From Rubritalea tangerina (GTDB lineage: Bacteria > Verrucomicrobiota > Verrucomicrobiia > Verrucomicrobiales > Akkermansiaceae), in NCBI RefSeq assembly GCF_042683245.1, contig NZ_JBHUJB010000015.1, forward strand, positions 1 to 64,000: a stretch of DNA of 64,000 nucleotides. Reading direction: 5' to 3'. Every line of letters begins with the position of its first letter. Positions within the stretch are counted from its first letter, which is position 1. The notes beneath the pieces are model-generated. The model saw only the letters and a list, made by a program, of their open reading frames with translations. It was not told the DNA's origin and ran no database searches. Both the position numbers and the translations under genes were made by a program. Below are positions 16,540-26,037 of this stretch, piece by piece.

Positions 16540-18735
16540 TTAGAGGGTGTCGAAGGTGATTTCGCCCATGCTTTTGATTTTTTGTTTCGACTGTGGGCGT
16601 TCGAGGGTGACTTGGAGGGTGTAGGTGGTTCCTTGTTCGACTTTCGGGACGTCCAGCGTGACGGAGGCTTCCTTGTTAGGGCCGAGTGGGGCATTGGCGT
16701 CTTGGGTGACGAGTGGTGCGTCGTTGGCGAGGAGTGTGACCTTTGTGATGGTGGATGGGGTGGTGCCTTTTGTCTGCTTGAGGATCACCTGCCAGGAGCC
16801 TGGGGCATCGAGGGTTGCGCTAACATCGGTCTTGGTGGTGACGCTGAGTTTTTTGGCGTGGAGGCGGAATTTGCCGAGCACGTCGCGGGTGGCTTGGTCG
16901 ACAAGGATGGAGGGATTCCCATTGCCAGCAATAGTGATGGCCTTGATGTTTTTGGCAGCTTCTGCGGTGAGGGATTCACCCTGATAGACTTTTCCATTTT
17001 TTGGGTCTGAGCCATCGATGGAGTACTTAGTTGTTAGGTTGTCGAAGGCTGGGGTGATAGTGACCCTGCCTTTGTGGAGGGTGAATCGTGGTGGGGCAAC
17101 GCGGTAGTAGGTGCCATTGATATCGAAGTACTTGAGGTGCTTGCCGAGGCGGTCTCGGAAGTTTGACCAATCGCGTTTTGATTGTGGTGACCAGGCGACT
17201 TCAGCGGTGGAGCAGGCACGTGGCCAGAACTTGTAGGAGGCGTCTTGTGGATCGGGTACGAACTCGGACCAGACACAGGCGTGCACGCCGAGGATGAGCT
17301 TGCTTTGTTCTGGGGTAAGCTGGGACTCGAAGAGTGGGTTCCATTCGTAGGCGCGTTTGGAATCGATAGGGCCTGCCCAGCTATTGCCTTTGCGTTCCCC
17401 TTGGCCTGGGTAGATCATGTCGAAGTAATTGTGTGGGGAGACAGCCATGATGGTTGGGTGACCAGCTTGGGCGGCTTTGATGCCTGGGTTGATTCCGAGC
17501 CAAGCCATGACGACGGTGTCCTTTGAGAGTTGACCACCTTTCATGATTTCGTTCCAACCGACCATGGTGCGGCCGTATTTCTTGAGTAATTTTTCCATGC
17601 GCAGCATGAACATGTTTTGGAGCTGGAAGAACTCGGTCATGCCTTGTTTTTCCATGTAGGCGATATGTTCTGGCGAGTGTTCCCAGAGGGTGGTGTGGAC
17701 TTCATCGCCACCGAGGTGGTAGTACTTGCTAGGGAAGAGAGAGGTGACTTCTTTGACGATCTGCTCGATCATCTCGTAGTTCTTTTCATTGACCACCGAG
17801 AGGGCATTTGAGCGATAGGCGGTGGGAATTTCGGCAAGCTCCGCAAGTGGACGCGACTTATTGCCACTTTCTTTGCTCTTGCGCTTGATGGTGGGGTCGA
17901 TGGTGGGGAGGGTTTCTGGGTAAGCGGTGGTGATGGCGGTGACGTGGCCCGGCATATCGATCTCAGGGATGACTTCGATATGGCGTTCGGTGGCGTAGGC
18001 GACGATTTCTTTGATCTCCTCTTGGGTGTAGAAGCCGCCGTATTTTGGTCCTTTGTCGGATCCTTGTTTTGCGCGCCACTTCACGTTTGGCATGGGGGTG
18101 CCATTACCGCGCCAGGCACCAATTTCGGTGAGTTTCGGGTAGGCTTTGATTTCGATCCTCCAGCCTTCATCGTCGGTGAGGTGCCAGTGGAATTTATTCA
18201 TTTTGCGGGCGGCCATGTTATCGAGCAAGGCGAGGACAAAGTCTTTGCCTTGGAAGTGGCGGGCTTCATCGAGCATGAGTCCACGCCAGGGGAAGCGCGG
18301 GGCGTCATTGATTTTGGCAGCGGGGATTTCCCAGGCATTGTTGCCAGTGGGATCGATCATCTGGAGGAGGGTCTGCGTGCCGTAGAAGAGACCGGTGGGG
18401 GTGCTGGCGGTGATGTTCGCGCCGGCCGTGGTGACTTCAAGGGTGTAGGCCTCGGGGCCGAGGGATGAGTCGGCTGCCAGCACGAGGTTGATAGCGGCTT
18501 GGTCCCTGGTGATGCTCGGTTTGAGGCCGGTGAGGGCGGTGATGCCATCGAGCAATTGTTGGGCTTCTTTGGCGGGGCCAGAGATCTTGGTGTTGGCGTT
18601 GAGAGCAAGTGCGCCATTGAGTTCGGTAACCTCGGCAGGCAGTGGGATGACGGAGTCAACGGGGGAAGCCATTGCGAGTGGGCTGAGGGTGGCGGCTATC
18701 GCCAAGCATAGGGATCGGGATGTTATAGCGTGCAT
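16540..18735 (-). CDS. Secreted beta-N-acetylhexosaminidase, GH20
   Basis: About 731 aa from the ATG at 18735, which starts a signal peptide ending near SPLAMA. A GH20b-type N-terminal domain is followed by the GH20 barrel, with GLMLDEARHF, KFHWHLTDDEGW and the catalytic Asp-Glu pair in HLGGDEVHTTLWE. The C-terminal part includes a chitobiase-type domain (STKYSIDGSD-like region) and a beta-rich tail. It releases terminal GlcNAc or GalNAc from glycans by substrate-assisted catalysis. It lies next to the XylR/AraC regulator in the glycan cluster. An inverted repeat directly upstream of the start may regulate it. Confidence 0.93.
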   Translation of the reverse strand: MHAITSRSLCLAIAATLSPLAMASPVDSVIPLPAEVTELNGALALNANTKISGPAKEAQQLLDGITALTGLKPSITRDQAAINLVLAADSSLGPEAYTLEVTTAGANITASTPTGLFYGTQTLLQMIDPTGNNAWEIPAAKINDAPRFPWRGLMLDEARHFQGKDFVLALLDNMAARKMNKFHWHLTDDEGWRIEIKAYPKLTEIGAWRGNGTPMPNVKWRAKQGSDKGPKYGGFYTQEEIKEIVAYATERHIEVIPEIDMPGHVTAITTAYPETLPTIDPTIKRKSKESGNKSRPLAELAEIPTAYRSNALSVVNEKNYEMIEQIVKEVTSLFPSKYYHLGGDEVHTTLWEHSPEHIAYMEKQGMTEFFQLQNMFMLRMEKLLKKYGRTMVGWNEIMKGGQLSKDTVVMAWLGINPGIKAAQAGHPTIMAVSPHNYFDMIYPGQGERKGNSWAGPIDSKRAYEWNPLFESQLTPEQSKLILGVHACVWSEFVPDPQDASYKFWPRACSTAEVAWSPQSKRDWSNFRDRLGKHLKYFDINGTYYRVAPPRFTLHKGRVTITPAFDNLTTKYSIDGSDPKNGKVYQGESLTAEAAKNIKAITIAGNGNPSILVDQATRDVLGKFRLHAKKLSVTTKTDVSATLDAPGSWQVILKQTKGTTPSTITKVTLLANDAPLVTQDANAPLGPNKEASVTLDVPKVEQGTTYTLQVTLERPQSKQKIKSMGEITFDTL

Positions 18736-18739
18736 AAAT

Positions 18740-18772
18740 ATCAGATTGGTACCCATAAGTGGGGAATCTGAT
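18740..18772. promoter_or_regulatory. Inverted repeat upstream of the GH20 start
   Basis: ATCAGATT (18740-18747) and AATCTGAT (18765-18772) form a perfect 8-bp inverted repeat with a 17-bp spacer, five bases upstream of the hexosaminidase ATG. The position fits an operator or a translation-blocking stem. The neighbouring XylR-type regulator is a candidate binder, but no second copy of the site was found. Confidence 0.4.
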
Positions 18773-18809
18773 GTGAAATGATCGGGAAATTAGGGAGAAA
18801 GGGGGAAGA

Positions 18810-18837
18810 GATTGAAGATTGAAGATTGAAGATTGAA
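18810..18837. repeat. Heptamer array GATTGAA x4
   Basis: Four exact GATTGAA copies between the hexosaminidase and regulator genes. Confidence 0.9.
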
Positions 18838-18852
18838 GATTGCAGTTGGGGG

Positions 18853-19998
18853 TTATTGGTGGGATTGGCGGAAGTTGCCTGGGGTGGTGCCAGTTTCTTT
18901 GGCGAAGAGGTGGTAGAATTTTTGCATATGGGAGATGCCGAGTTGGCGGGCGATGTGTTCGACGGTGAAGTGGGTGTCGAGGAGGAGGGTTTTGGCACGC
19001 GCCATGAGGGTTTGGTTGATGTAGGCTTTGACCGAGAGTTTGAGGTTTTCCTGAAATTTTCGTTCGAGGGTGCGGCGTGAGACTCCGGATGCGCGGGCAA
19101 TGTCCTCGATGCTGGGCATGGTGGTGACCGAGTTTTGGATGATGCGTGTGGCGCGGGTGACGGCGCTGTCGTCGACGGCTTCAATTTTTGTGGATTGGCG
19201 TTCGAAGACTTGGATGGCGGGGACGGGTTTGCGCTCAGGGGGGGAGGTATGGTTCATGAGGGCATCGAGGTGGGCGGCCATGTCCCAGCCCATTTGGGTA
19301 ACATTGGGCGAGATGCTCGAGAGTGTGGGGGCGCAGAGCGAGCAGATGACCTCATCGTTATCGACACCGATGATGGCGATGTCCTTGGGGATGGAGAGGC
19401 CATTGGCATTGCAGAGGTTGAGGATTTCGGTGGCACGGCTGTCGTTGGCGACAAAGATGGCGCAGGGGAGTGGAAGGCTTTTGAGGAAGGTGAGTTGGTC
19501 TTGGCGGGTTTGCTCTAACTGGTCACCTGGGTGTTCTGGGTCGAGGTGGACCTGGCAAGTGAGTTGCTTTTTAGCGAGAGCTTCTTCAAAGCCTTGTTGG
19601 CGGAGGGGGGAGTAGGGGGCGTCAGAGATGCCGATGTAGGCAAAATTTCGGTAGCCTTTGGTGACGAAGTAGTCGGCGGCGACATTACCTACTGAAGCGC
19701 CATTGTCGGTGGGGGTGTAGAAGTGGACGCCATCGGCACAACTTTCTGGAGAGTAGTTGTTGATCACGACGGTGCGTTTGGGGTCGAGAGCGTTTGAGTA
19801 GCTGGGATTTTTGACGCGTGTGATGACGCCATCGCCGTCCCAATTTTTGAGCCATTCGGGTTCTGGTCGGTTCATACCGCCTTGTTCGAACTTGATGTCC
19901 CAGTCGTGGAGTCTGGCGAACTTGGCAATGCCTAAGAGGAGGTTGCGCCCGTATTGGGTGGAGCTTTCAATGAGGATGGCAACGCGTTTGCTAGGCAT
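18853..19998 (-). CDS. XylR-type regulator: sugar-binding domain plus AraC HTH
   Basis: A 381-aa transcription factor. Residues 1-270 are a periplasmic-binding-protein-like sensor of the LacI/XylR type (RVAILIESSTQYGRNLLLGI at the start, FVANDSRATEILN and IIGVDNDEVICSLC further on). The C-terminal 100 residues are an AraC-type double HTH (IEDIARASGVSRRTLERKF, then FTVEHIARQLGISH). Such proteins sense a free sugar and activate nearby catabolic genes. Its setting between GH20 and a sodium symporter suggests control of this cluster by an amino sugar or fucose; the ligand is unknown. Confidence 0.92.
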   Translation of the reverse strand: MPSKRVAILIESSTQYGRNLLLGIAKFARLHDWDIKFEQGGMNRPEPEWLKNWDGDGVITRVKNPSYSNALDPKRTVVINNYSPESCADGVHFYTPTDNGASVGNVAADYFVTKGYRNFAYIGISDAPYSPLRQQGFEEALAKKQLTCQVHLDPEHPGDQLEQTRQDQLTFLKSLPLPCAIFVANDSRATEILNLCNANGLSIPKDIAIIGVDNDEVICSLCAPTLSSISPNVTQMGWDMAAHLDALMNHTSPPERKPVPAIQVFERQSTKIEAVDDSAVTRATRIIQNSVTTMPSIEDIARASGVSRRTLERKFQENLKLSVKAYINQTLMARAKTLLLDTHFTVEHIARQLGISHMQKFYHLFAKETGTTPGNFRQSHQ

Positions 19999-20016
19999 GG
20001 GAGTGATGGTGAGAGT

Positions 20017-21828
20017 TTAGTCTGGAGATTTCAAATTTTTATACCAGAACTTCCAGAGTAGGCCGCCGGTGACGAGGAGGGTGGCGAGGAGAGGGATGAC
20101 GAAGTGCCACTGTTTAAAGATGAGGCAGGGCCAGAGGGTGAAGAGGCTGAAATGCCAGAGGCATGCGATGGGGAGGAGAGCGATGTCGCGTTTATTTTCA
20201 GCTTTCGCATGGGCGACGGTATGGGAGTCGGCGATTGCGCGGATGGGGCCCCAGAAGCCGAAGGGTCGGGTGTTCTGGTAGAAGGCGACTAGTTCGTCTC
20301 GGTTCGTTGGTTGGCTGCAGAGGGTGAAGGTGATGGTGCCGAGAGTGGCGATAATGAAGACGAAGCTGAAGGTGAAGATCTGGTCGGCACCTAACAATGG
20401 GATGGAAGTGGTGAGGTTGGCCTTGAGGTTTTGGATGACGGGAAGGAAGGTGGCGAGGGCTGCTAGGAAGCCAGAGATGCAGCCACCGGCGAAGCCCCAA
20501 CCATTGAATCGCCACCAGAACCACTTGAGGATGTTAGGTGGCAAGGTGCCAACGAAGAGTCCCATAATGATCCAGTTCCAGACGCTATCGATGTTGGTGG
20601 CAAAGGTACCTAGCAGTCCACCTACAAAGAGGATGAGGAAGCTGACGATGTGAGCGATGCGGGTGAGTTTTTTTTCTGAGGCATCAGGGTTGATGAAGGG
20701 CTGGTAGATATCTTTGACGTAGTAGGCGGCACAGGAATTGACGGTGGTATCGACAGTGGACATGCCAGCGGAGATGAGGGCTGCGAGCATGAGTCCGCTG
20801 ATGCCGACAGGAAGTACCTTGGTGAGGACGGTGGAGAAGGTTTTTTCTGGGTGGCCGATGTCCATGGCGTAGGGGAGGGCGAGGACGGCAATGCCGGCGA
20901 GTAGGAGCCAGCGGAGGGAGGTGAGTGAGATCCACTGTGCGGAGACGAGCGAGGCCTCGCGTTCATTTTTTGCGGCATAGTAGCGCTGGGCGGTCCAGGC
21001 ATCGAAGGGAGTGGCGGCACCTTGGAGGATGTTGTTGAGGAACCAAAAGCCAACCAGAGGGAGAAGGAGTGGGAGTTGGTCCATGAGTGACTTGGCGGCC
21101 TGCACTCCTGAGTAGTCCCGTGGGGTGGATTCGGTAGCACCGTTAGGGTGTGGGTTAAACCAACCGTCGGGAGCGTGTTGGGCGAAGTACTCGGGGGTGC
21201 CTGTGTAGAGGGCTTGGGTGGCAACGTAGAGGATGAGAAAGAGGATGAGGAAGGCTTGGAAGAAGTCTGTGTAGATGACGCCGTGGAAGCCGGAGCTGAC
21301 GGTGTAGAGGGCGATGAGGCCGAAGAAGCAAGCAGCTGCTAGGTTTTGTTGGCCTTCAAAGAAGGGGATAAACCCGGAGAGCACCTCGCCGGCACCACGC
21401 CAGAAGAAGGGCATGAAGCCGATGGCGATGGCGAGAGCACCGATGGCGGTAGCGACGCGAGCGGCGCTGCCTGGACGGCCACGGCCGAAGCGCAGGGTCA
21501 TCCACTCGGCATTGGTAGCGCAGCCAGAGCGCCGCATCCACTTGGCAGCATAGACCATCTGGAAGGAGAGCAGGAGGGCAATGTGGCCATTCCACATAAA
21601 CCAGATACCTTTCATCCCGAGGAGGTAGAGGATGCCTGAGACGAGGGCGGTGGCTCCGACATCGACGAAGGAAGCCATGCCAGAGATGCCTAACAACCAC
21701 CAGGGCATGGAACGACCGCCGAGGAAGTATTCGTCAGTGGAGCCACTTGCTTTTTTAGATGCCCACATCCCGACGGCTGTCATGAGCAGCAGGTAGACAA
21801 TGACGATAGTGAGGTCGATGAGAGGCAT
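20017..21828 (-). CDS. Sodium:solute symporter (SSS family)
   Basis: A 603-aa inner-membrane protein of the sodium:solute symporter family, with about 13-14 hydrophobic segments. Family marks include the start DLTIVIVYLLLMTAVGMWAS, the SSGFHGVIYTDFFQAF region and the SAGMSTVDTTVNSCAAYYVK region in the second half. It would import a sugar or sugar acid with Na+. The stop lies 18 bp from the start of the regulator gene and the start 31 bp from the oxidoreductase stop, so oxidoreductase, transporter and regulator probably form one operon. Confidence 0.92.
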   Translation of the reverse strand: MPLIDLTIVIVYLLLMTAVGMWASKKASGSTDEYFLGGRSMPWWLLGISGMASFVDVGATALVSGILYLLGMKGIWFMWNGHIALLLSFQMVYAAKWMRRSGCATNAEWMTLRFGRGRPGSAARVATAIGALAIAIGFMPFFWRGAGEVLSGFIPFFEGQQNLAAACFFGLIALYTVSSGFHGVIYTDFFQAFLILFLILYVATQALYTGTPEYFAQHAPDGWFNPHPNGATESTPRDYSGVQAAKSLMDQLPLLLPLVGFWFLNNILQGAATPFDAWTAQRYYAAKNEREASLVSAQWISLTSLRWLLLAGIAVLALPYAMDIGHPEKTFSTVLTKVLPVGISGLMLAALISAGMSTVDTTVNSCAAYYVKDIYQPFINPDASEKKLTRIAHIVSFLILFVGGLLGTFATNIDSVWNWIIMGLFVGTLPPNILKWFWWRFNGWGFAGGCISGFLAALATFLPVIQNLKANLTTSIPLLGADQIFTFSFVFIIATLGTITFTLCSQPTNRDELVAFYQNTRPFGFWGPIRAIADSHTVAHAKAENKRDIALLPIACLWHFSLFTLWPCLIFKQWHFVIPLLATLLVTGGLLWKFWYKNLKSPD

Positions 21829-21859
21829 TGTTAGGGACAGCGGCGTGTGGAGAGTGGGA

Positions 21860-23164
21860 CTATGCTTTAAGCTTCAAGCATTGCTTGTTTGGGGGAGTGA
21901 TTAGCTCTTTGATTTGGACGACGCGTGCTTGTTTGCGGGAGATTTCGGCGGCGAAGGCCATGAGGTGGGATTGGAGTGAATTTGTGATCGAGCTTTTGAG
22001 ATGGTTATGTGGGAGAGTCATTTCGTGGTAGAGGGCATCGATGATGCCGACGTCGCCGCCTTCGTGGTGGAAGCGATAGCCACCGGGTGGTTCATCGATG
22101 GGGATGCGGGTGATTTCGTTGGTATGGTGTTTTTTGATAACAATTTCTAGCGATGGGTTATCATCGTGGATGAAGTGAAGTTTGAGTGTTCCAGTGGTAC
22201 CGTGGATTTCCCAGAAACGTCCAGTCTCGAAGGCGGTCATGGTAAGATTTACGATGACGCCATTTTCGAAGCGGAGGTTGACGGTTTGGTGGTCCATGAC
22301 GTCGTTATCGCAATGGTAGACCGAGCGTCCCCAGGGGGATTGTTTGAGCCAATCGAGGATTTCTTGGTCTGTGGCGGTGTGGGCGCGTGGGAAGATCTGT
22401 GCGAGCCAGGGAAATTTTTTATCGTGGAGGTAGCGCAGGGCGCAATAGGGGGTAGTGATTTCACCAGATGTTAGGCTAGGGCACAGTGCGTTAGGCTGGG
22501 GGTCTGGTTGTTCTGGTGGGGTGAAGTGAAGGAGTTCTCCGAAGCTAGAGACGGAGGTGACTGGGGAGTCGACCATCCAAGAGATGAGGTCGAGGTCATG
22601 GCAGGTTTTGGCCATGATGATGGGGTTTGACTGGGCTTCTTTTGCCCAATGGCCACGGACGAAGGAATGGGCGAAGTGCCAGGGCTCGACGCCTTCGGTG
22701 GCATTCATCGAGATCAGATCGCCAATGGTGCCGGAGCTAAGGAGGTCTTTGACTTGGTTGAAGAGTGGGTTGAAGCGGTAGATGTGGCAGACCATGACTT
22801 TGCGACCGAGCTCGCGTGCGCGTTGCTCGAGTTCGAGTACTTCGTTGAGGTCTGGGGCTATCGGTTTTTCGAGGACGATATCGTAGCCCAGCTCTAGAGC
22901 TTTTTTACAGGGGGCGAAGTGGTACCTGTCTTGAGTGCCGATGATGACGAGGTCAGCAATTTTTCCTGCGGTGAAGAAGCTTTTTGCATCATCGAAGCTG
23001 CGGAATTCGGGTGTGTTAGAGAGTTGCTCAAGGCGCTCTCGGTATTCGGGGACTGGGTCTGCGGCGGCAAGGATTTGGAATTGTTCGGGGCGCTCGGAGA
23101 TGAGCTGCATGTAGATCCAAGTGCGTTCTCCGCAGCCGATGCCTGCGATTTTGAGTGGTGTCAT
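21860..23164 (-). CDS. Gfo/Idh/MocA family oxidoreductase
   Basis: A 434-aa NAD(P)-dependent oxidoreductase family protein. The Rossmann start KIAGIGCGERTWIY is a variant of the usual GxGxxG. The E-K-P motif (VLEKPIAPDLNEV) and the HIYRFNP segment follow as expected for the family. The C-terminal half is the alpha/beta substrate domain. No signal peptide is visible, so it is probably cytoplasmic and acts on the sugar imported by the adjacent symporter. The exact substrate cannot be given. Confidence 0.9.
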   Translation of the reverse strand: MTPLKIAGIGCGERTWIYMQLISERPEQFQILAAADPVPEYRERLEQLSNTPEFRSFDDAKSFFTAGKIADLVIIGTQDRYHFAPCKKALELGYDIVLEKPIAPDLNEVLELEQRARELGRKVMVCHIYRFNPLFNQVKDLLSSGTIGDLISMNATEGVEPWHFAHSFVRGHWAKEAQSNPIIMAKTCHDLDLISWMVDSPVTSVSSFGELLHFTPPEQPDPQPNALCPSLTSGEITTPYCALRYLHDKKFPWLAQIFPRAHTATDQEILDWLKQSPWGRSVYHCDNDVMDHQTVNLRFENGVIVNLTMTAFETGRFWEIHGTTGTLKLHFIHDDNPSLEIVIKKHHTNEITRIPIDEPPGGYRFHHEGGDVGIIDALYHEMTLPHNHLKSSITNSLQSHLMAFAAEISRKQARVVQIKELITPPNKQCLKLKA

Positions 23165-23218
23165 GGTTGTGGAAAAATGGGTGTGTGGTAGCTGAGTGTG
23201 CGTGTGTGGTGGGGGGAG

Positions 23219-23302
23219 TTTTCAGTTTTCAGTTTTCAGTTTTCAGAAATCAGAAATCAGAAATCAGAAATCAGAAATTAGAAATTAGAAATTAGAAATT
23301 AG
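23219..23302. repeat. Three-word heptamer array (4+4+4 units)
   Basis: Twelve consecutive heptamers in three uniform blocks: TTTTCAG x4 (23219-23246), AAATCAG x4 (23247-23274) and AAATTAG x4 (23275-23302). Confidence 0.95.
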
Positions 23303-23415
23303 TGGGGGGACGGGGTAGCCTCTTGGAGCCACTGGGCGCGGGAGGGCGTTGTTTCAGCGGGTGCGTAGGTGCTCAGTGCGAGACTGAGGAGAGAAATCCA
23401 ATAGTTGATTTTCAT
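23299..23415 (-). CDS. Possible mini-gene: signal peptide with short mature part
   Basis: A 38-codon frame starting at ATG 23415. The first 21 residues (MKINYWISLLSLALSTYAPA) look like a complete signal peptide. The mature part would be about 17 residues ending EATPSPH, and the stop falls in the heptamer array. It lies 60 bp downstream of the GH29 stop on the same strand. It could be a small secreted peptide, or the surviving 5' end of a gene lost to the array. A similar mini-frame lies at 28035-28148. Confidence 0.4.
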   Translation of the reverse strand: MKINYWISLLSLALSTYAPAETTPSRAQWLQEATPSPH

Positions 23416-23475
23416 AGTTGGGAAAGTGGGTCGGGCGATTGGTAAATCCATCCGCGATGTTTTTCGGTCGCGATA

Positions 23476-26010
23476 TTATTGGCCGTCGGCGAGGAGTTTG
23501 ATTTCTTCGTGTGGGAGCACTTCTGTGTAGATGCGGAAGTCATCGAGGGCGCCGGAGAAGTGGCTACGTGGGTCCTTCATGCCACGGCTCCAGTTGGCGC
23601 CGAGGATGAAGTGGGTGAAGTTATAGGGTTGCTGGATGAAGTCATCGAGTTCCTTGGTGGCAGCGACTTGGCCATCGATGTAGAGGGTGTAGGTATTGTC
23701 TTGGTTGACGATGGCCACATGGTTCCATGTGTTAGGCTTGAGTGAACGCTCTGCTTGGAATTTCCAGAGGCCAAAGTCTTTGGCATTTTCGTTGCTCATG
23801 TGGAAGTAGGGGCGGCCTTTTTCTGAGACCATGCGGAACTGATAGGCTGCCTTTCCATTTTCTTCTTTCGCGAAGATGACTTGCTGGCCATTTAGCTTGT
23901 TAGGTTTGATCCAAAAGGCGATACTGAAGTTGGTTTGTACGCCGGCGTTCTTGCAGTCGACATAGCTCTTGCCATCGAAGAAGAGGGCATTTCCGAGTTT
24001 ACCTTTTGTTTGGGTAGCTCCGTGGATGGTGCCTTCGTGGGTTTGGGTTCCTTTGACGCTATCGACGAGTTTGTTAGCGACGACTTTGTCCATTGTCCAA
24101 TGGCGGGTGAGTCCATAGGAATTGATATAGACTGGGTGGGTTGTACCGTCAGGGATGGCATTTTTTGCCTTTGCGGTGTCGGTGATATTGCGCAGGAAGA
24201 GCTCAATTTTTGCGCCCCATGGGATGCGTGAGTCGAGGCTCAGATTGACAATGTGAGGTGACTTAGGGGAGAGGGTGGCAGCAGTGACATCGAAGCCGCT
24301 GATGGCGTAGTTTTTGATGGTAGCTGCGGTGGCGGGGTCGACGGCTTCATCGAAGACGACTTCGAGGGCTGTGCGGCCGGGCAGGGTGTTTACTTCCTTG
24401 ACGGTGGGTGGGGTGGTGTCCTCGGATGTTTTGATTTTAGTGCTTACTGGATCCCCATGAGTGAGGCCCGAGTTGTTGAGAGCAGTGATGCTGTAGGTAT
24501 AGTTGGTAAGCTCGGTGGCTGTGGTATCTGTGTGGTTTGTTTGGGTGGTGGTGGCGAGTGGTTTGCCATTGCGTGTGATGAGGTACTGTTTGATACCTGT
24601 TTCTGGATCTTGTGCGGGGCTCCAGTTGAGTGTTACTTTACGTCCTTGGCTGGTGGCGGTGAAATGTGTGGGAGCGGTGGGGGCTGTGAGATCTGGTTTT
24701 TTGAGACCGAAACGGGTGACGCTGATTTCTTTGATTCTAGGTGTGCCGACTGACTCGAGGATGGTGAGGCGTACTTTCTCGATGACGGTAGGTTCTAACT
24801 TATTAATGAGTTGGTAGCCGAGCGAGACACCATTTTCGCGGACGGGGAACCACTGAGAGCCATCGAAGGCTTCGAGTTTAAACTTCCGGATACGCTCTCC
24901 GAAGCGGAGGTCTTCCTTAATGATGATGTGGTCGACTTCCGCGGGTTTTTCGAAGGTGAGGGTGACTTCTTTGCCTTGCTGGTCGTTGATTTGATAGAGT
25001 TTGTGGCCAATGGCATTATCCATGTAATCCTTAAATTCGGCGGCACGCTGGAGGACGTCTGGGTGGATGGTTCCATCTTTCTGGACGGGGAAGTTGATGA
25101 GGAGGCCAACACCATTTCCAACGCTGTGGTAGAAGACATCCTTGAGGTCATCGAGCGAGCGAGGTGCTCCACCGAACCAGCCCGAGGTGAATGTGGTGTC
25201 GACCTCTGCGGGGACCCAGCGTACGCCATCTGGGTTTCCGGTGGTGACGGAGCGTCCAGCTTTGAGGTGGATGCGGTCCCAAACCTCTTGTTCGATGGGA
25301 TTCCAGATTGGGTAGGGCGAGTGGCCATGTTCGTTACCGACCCAGCGGATTGTGGCATAGGTGCTCTGGAAGACCACAGCATCGGGCTGGTGTTTTTGGA
25401 GAAGTGCATGGAGGCGTTTGCCGAGTGCTGGATTTGAGGATCCATCGACCCACCATTCGGCGAGTGGTCCGTATTGGGTAGCGAGCTCGGTGGCTTGGGT
25501 CATGTAGTAGTCGTTGTAGACTTTTTGGTCTTTGTAGGCGCCTTTCTCTCCGGCGCCGAAGTGGTCATCTCGGGTGGCGAGGTAGACACCTGGGCGGATG
25601 CCGCGTTTGCGCGCTTCCTCGAAGATTTCTTTAACGACATCGCCTTTGCCATTTTTGAATGGAGTGAGAGCGATATTTTTAGTGTTTGCTGAGTCGCCTG
25701 GCTTTGTGGCTTTTGTTGGCCACCAGCAGAAGCCATTGACGTGCTTACACACGATAACGATATGCTTTGCTCCCACGCTTTCTGCGGCATCGATGATCTT
25801 GACAGGATCAAAGTTAGAGAAGCTCATATTCTCTAAGGGAAACGTTGGGTTCATGTGATAGAAGACCCCGACTTCATCTTCATGCCAGGCGAGCTGACCT
25901 TTACTTGGGATGACGAGATTGGTTTCGGGGTCGCGCTCCATCTGTCCGTAGCTGAGTGAACTAAGGGTGAGAGCGAGCGCGGTGGTAGCGAGTTTTTGGA
26001 ATCGAATCAT
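23476..26010 (-). CDS. Secreted alpha-L-fucosidase, GH29, multidomain
   Basis: An 844-aa secreted glycosidase. After a signal peptide ending near SLSYGQ, the GH29 barrel spans about residues 30-330: VGVFYHMNPTFPLEN, HIVIVCKHVNGFCWWP and the catalytic-nucleophile region EWWVDGS. Next come an F5/8-type carbohydrate-binding-like region (about 335-435), a fibronectin type III domain (TAPTAPTHFTATSQG onward), an Ig-like domain (about 545-635) and a C-terminal LamG/concanavalin-like domain (about 660-840). It removes terminal fucose from host or algal glycans. It pairs functionally with the GH20 and sulfatase genes nearby. Confidence 0.92.
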   Translation of the reverse strand: MIRFQKLATTALALTLSSLSYGQMERDPETNLVIPSKGQLAWHEDEVGVFYHMNPTFPLENMSFSNFDPVKIIDAAESVGAKHIVIVCKHVNGFCWWPTKATKPGDSANTKNIALTPFKNGKGDVVKEIFEEARKRGIRPGVYLATRDDHFGAGEKGAYKDQKVYNDYYMTQATELATQYGPLAEWWVDGSSNPALGKRLHALLQKHQPDAVVFQSTYATIRWVGNEHGHSPYPIWNPIEQEVWDRIHLKAGRSVTTGNPDGVRWVPAEVDTTFTSGWFGGAPRSLDDLKDVFYHSVGNGVGLLINFPVQKDGTIHPDVLQRAAEFKDYMDNAIGHKLYQINDQQGKEVTLTFEKPAEVDHIIIKEDLRFGERIRKFKLEAFDGSQWFPVRENGVSLGYQLINKLEPTVIEKVRLTILESVGTPRIKEISVTRFGLKKPDLTAPTAPTHFTATSQGRKVTLNWSPAQDPETGIKQYLITRNGKPLATTTQTNHTDTTATELTNYTYSITALNNSGLTHGDPVSTKIKTSEDTTPPTVKEVNTLPGRTALEVVFDEAVDPATAATIKNYAISGFDVTAATLSPKSPHIVNLSLDSRIPWGAKIELFLRNITDTAKAKNAIPDGTTHPVYINSYGLTRHWTMDKVVANKLVDSVKGTQTHEGTIHGATQTKGKLGNALFFDGKSYVDCKNAGVQTNFSIAFWIKPNKLNGQQVIFAKEENGKAAYQFRMVSEKGRPYFHMSNENAKDFGLWKFQAERSLKPNTWNHVAIVNQDNTYTLYIDGQVAATKELDDFIQQPYNFTHFILGANWSRGMKDPRSHFSGALDDFRIYTEVLPHEEIKLLADGQ

Positions 26011-26037
26011 AGTGGGATGGGTGTGGTGTCATCCATC

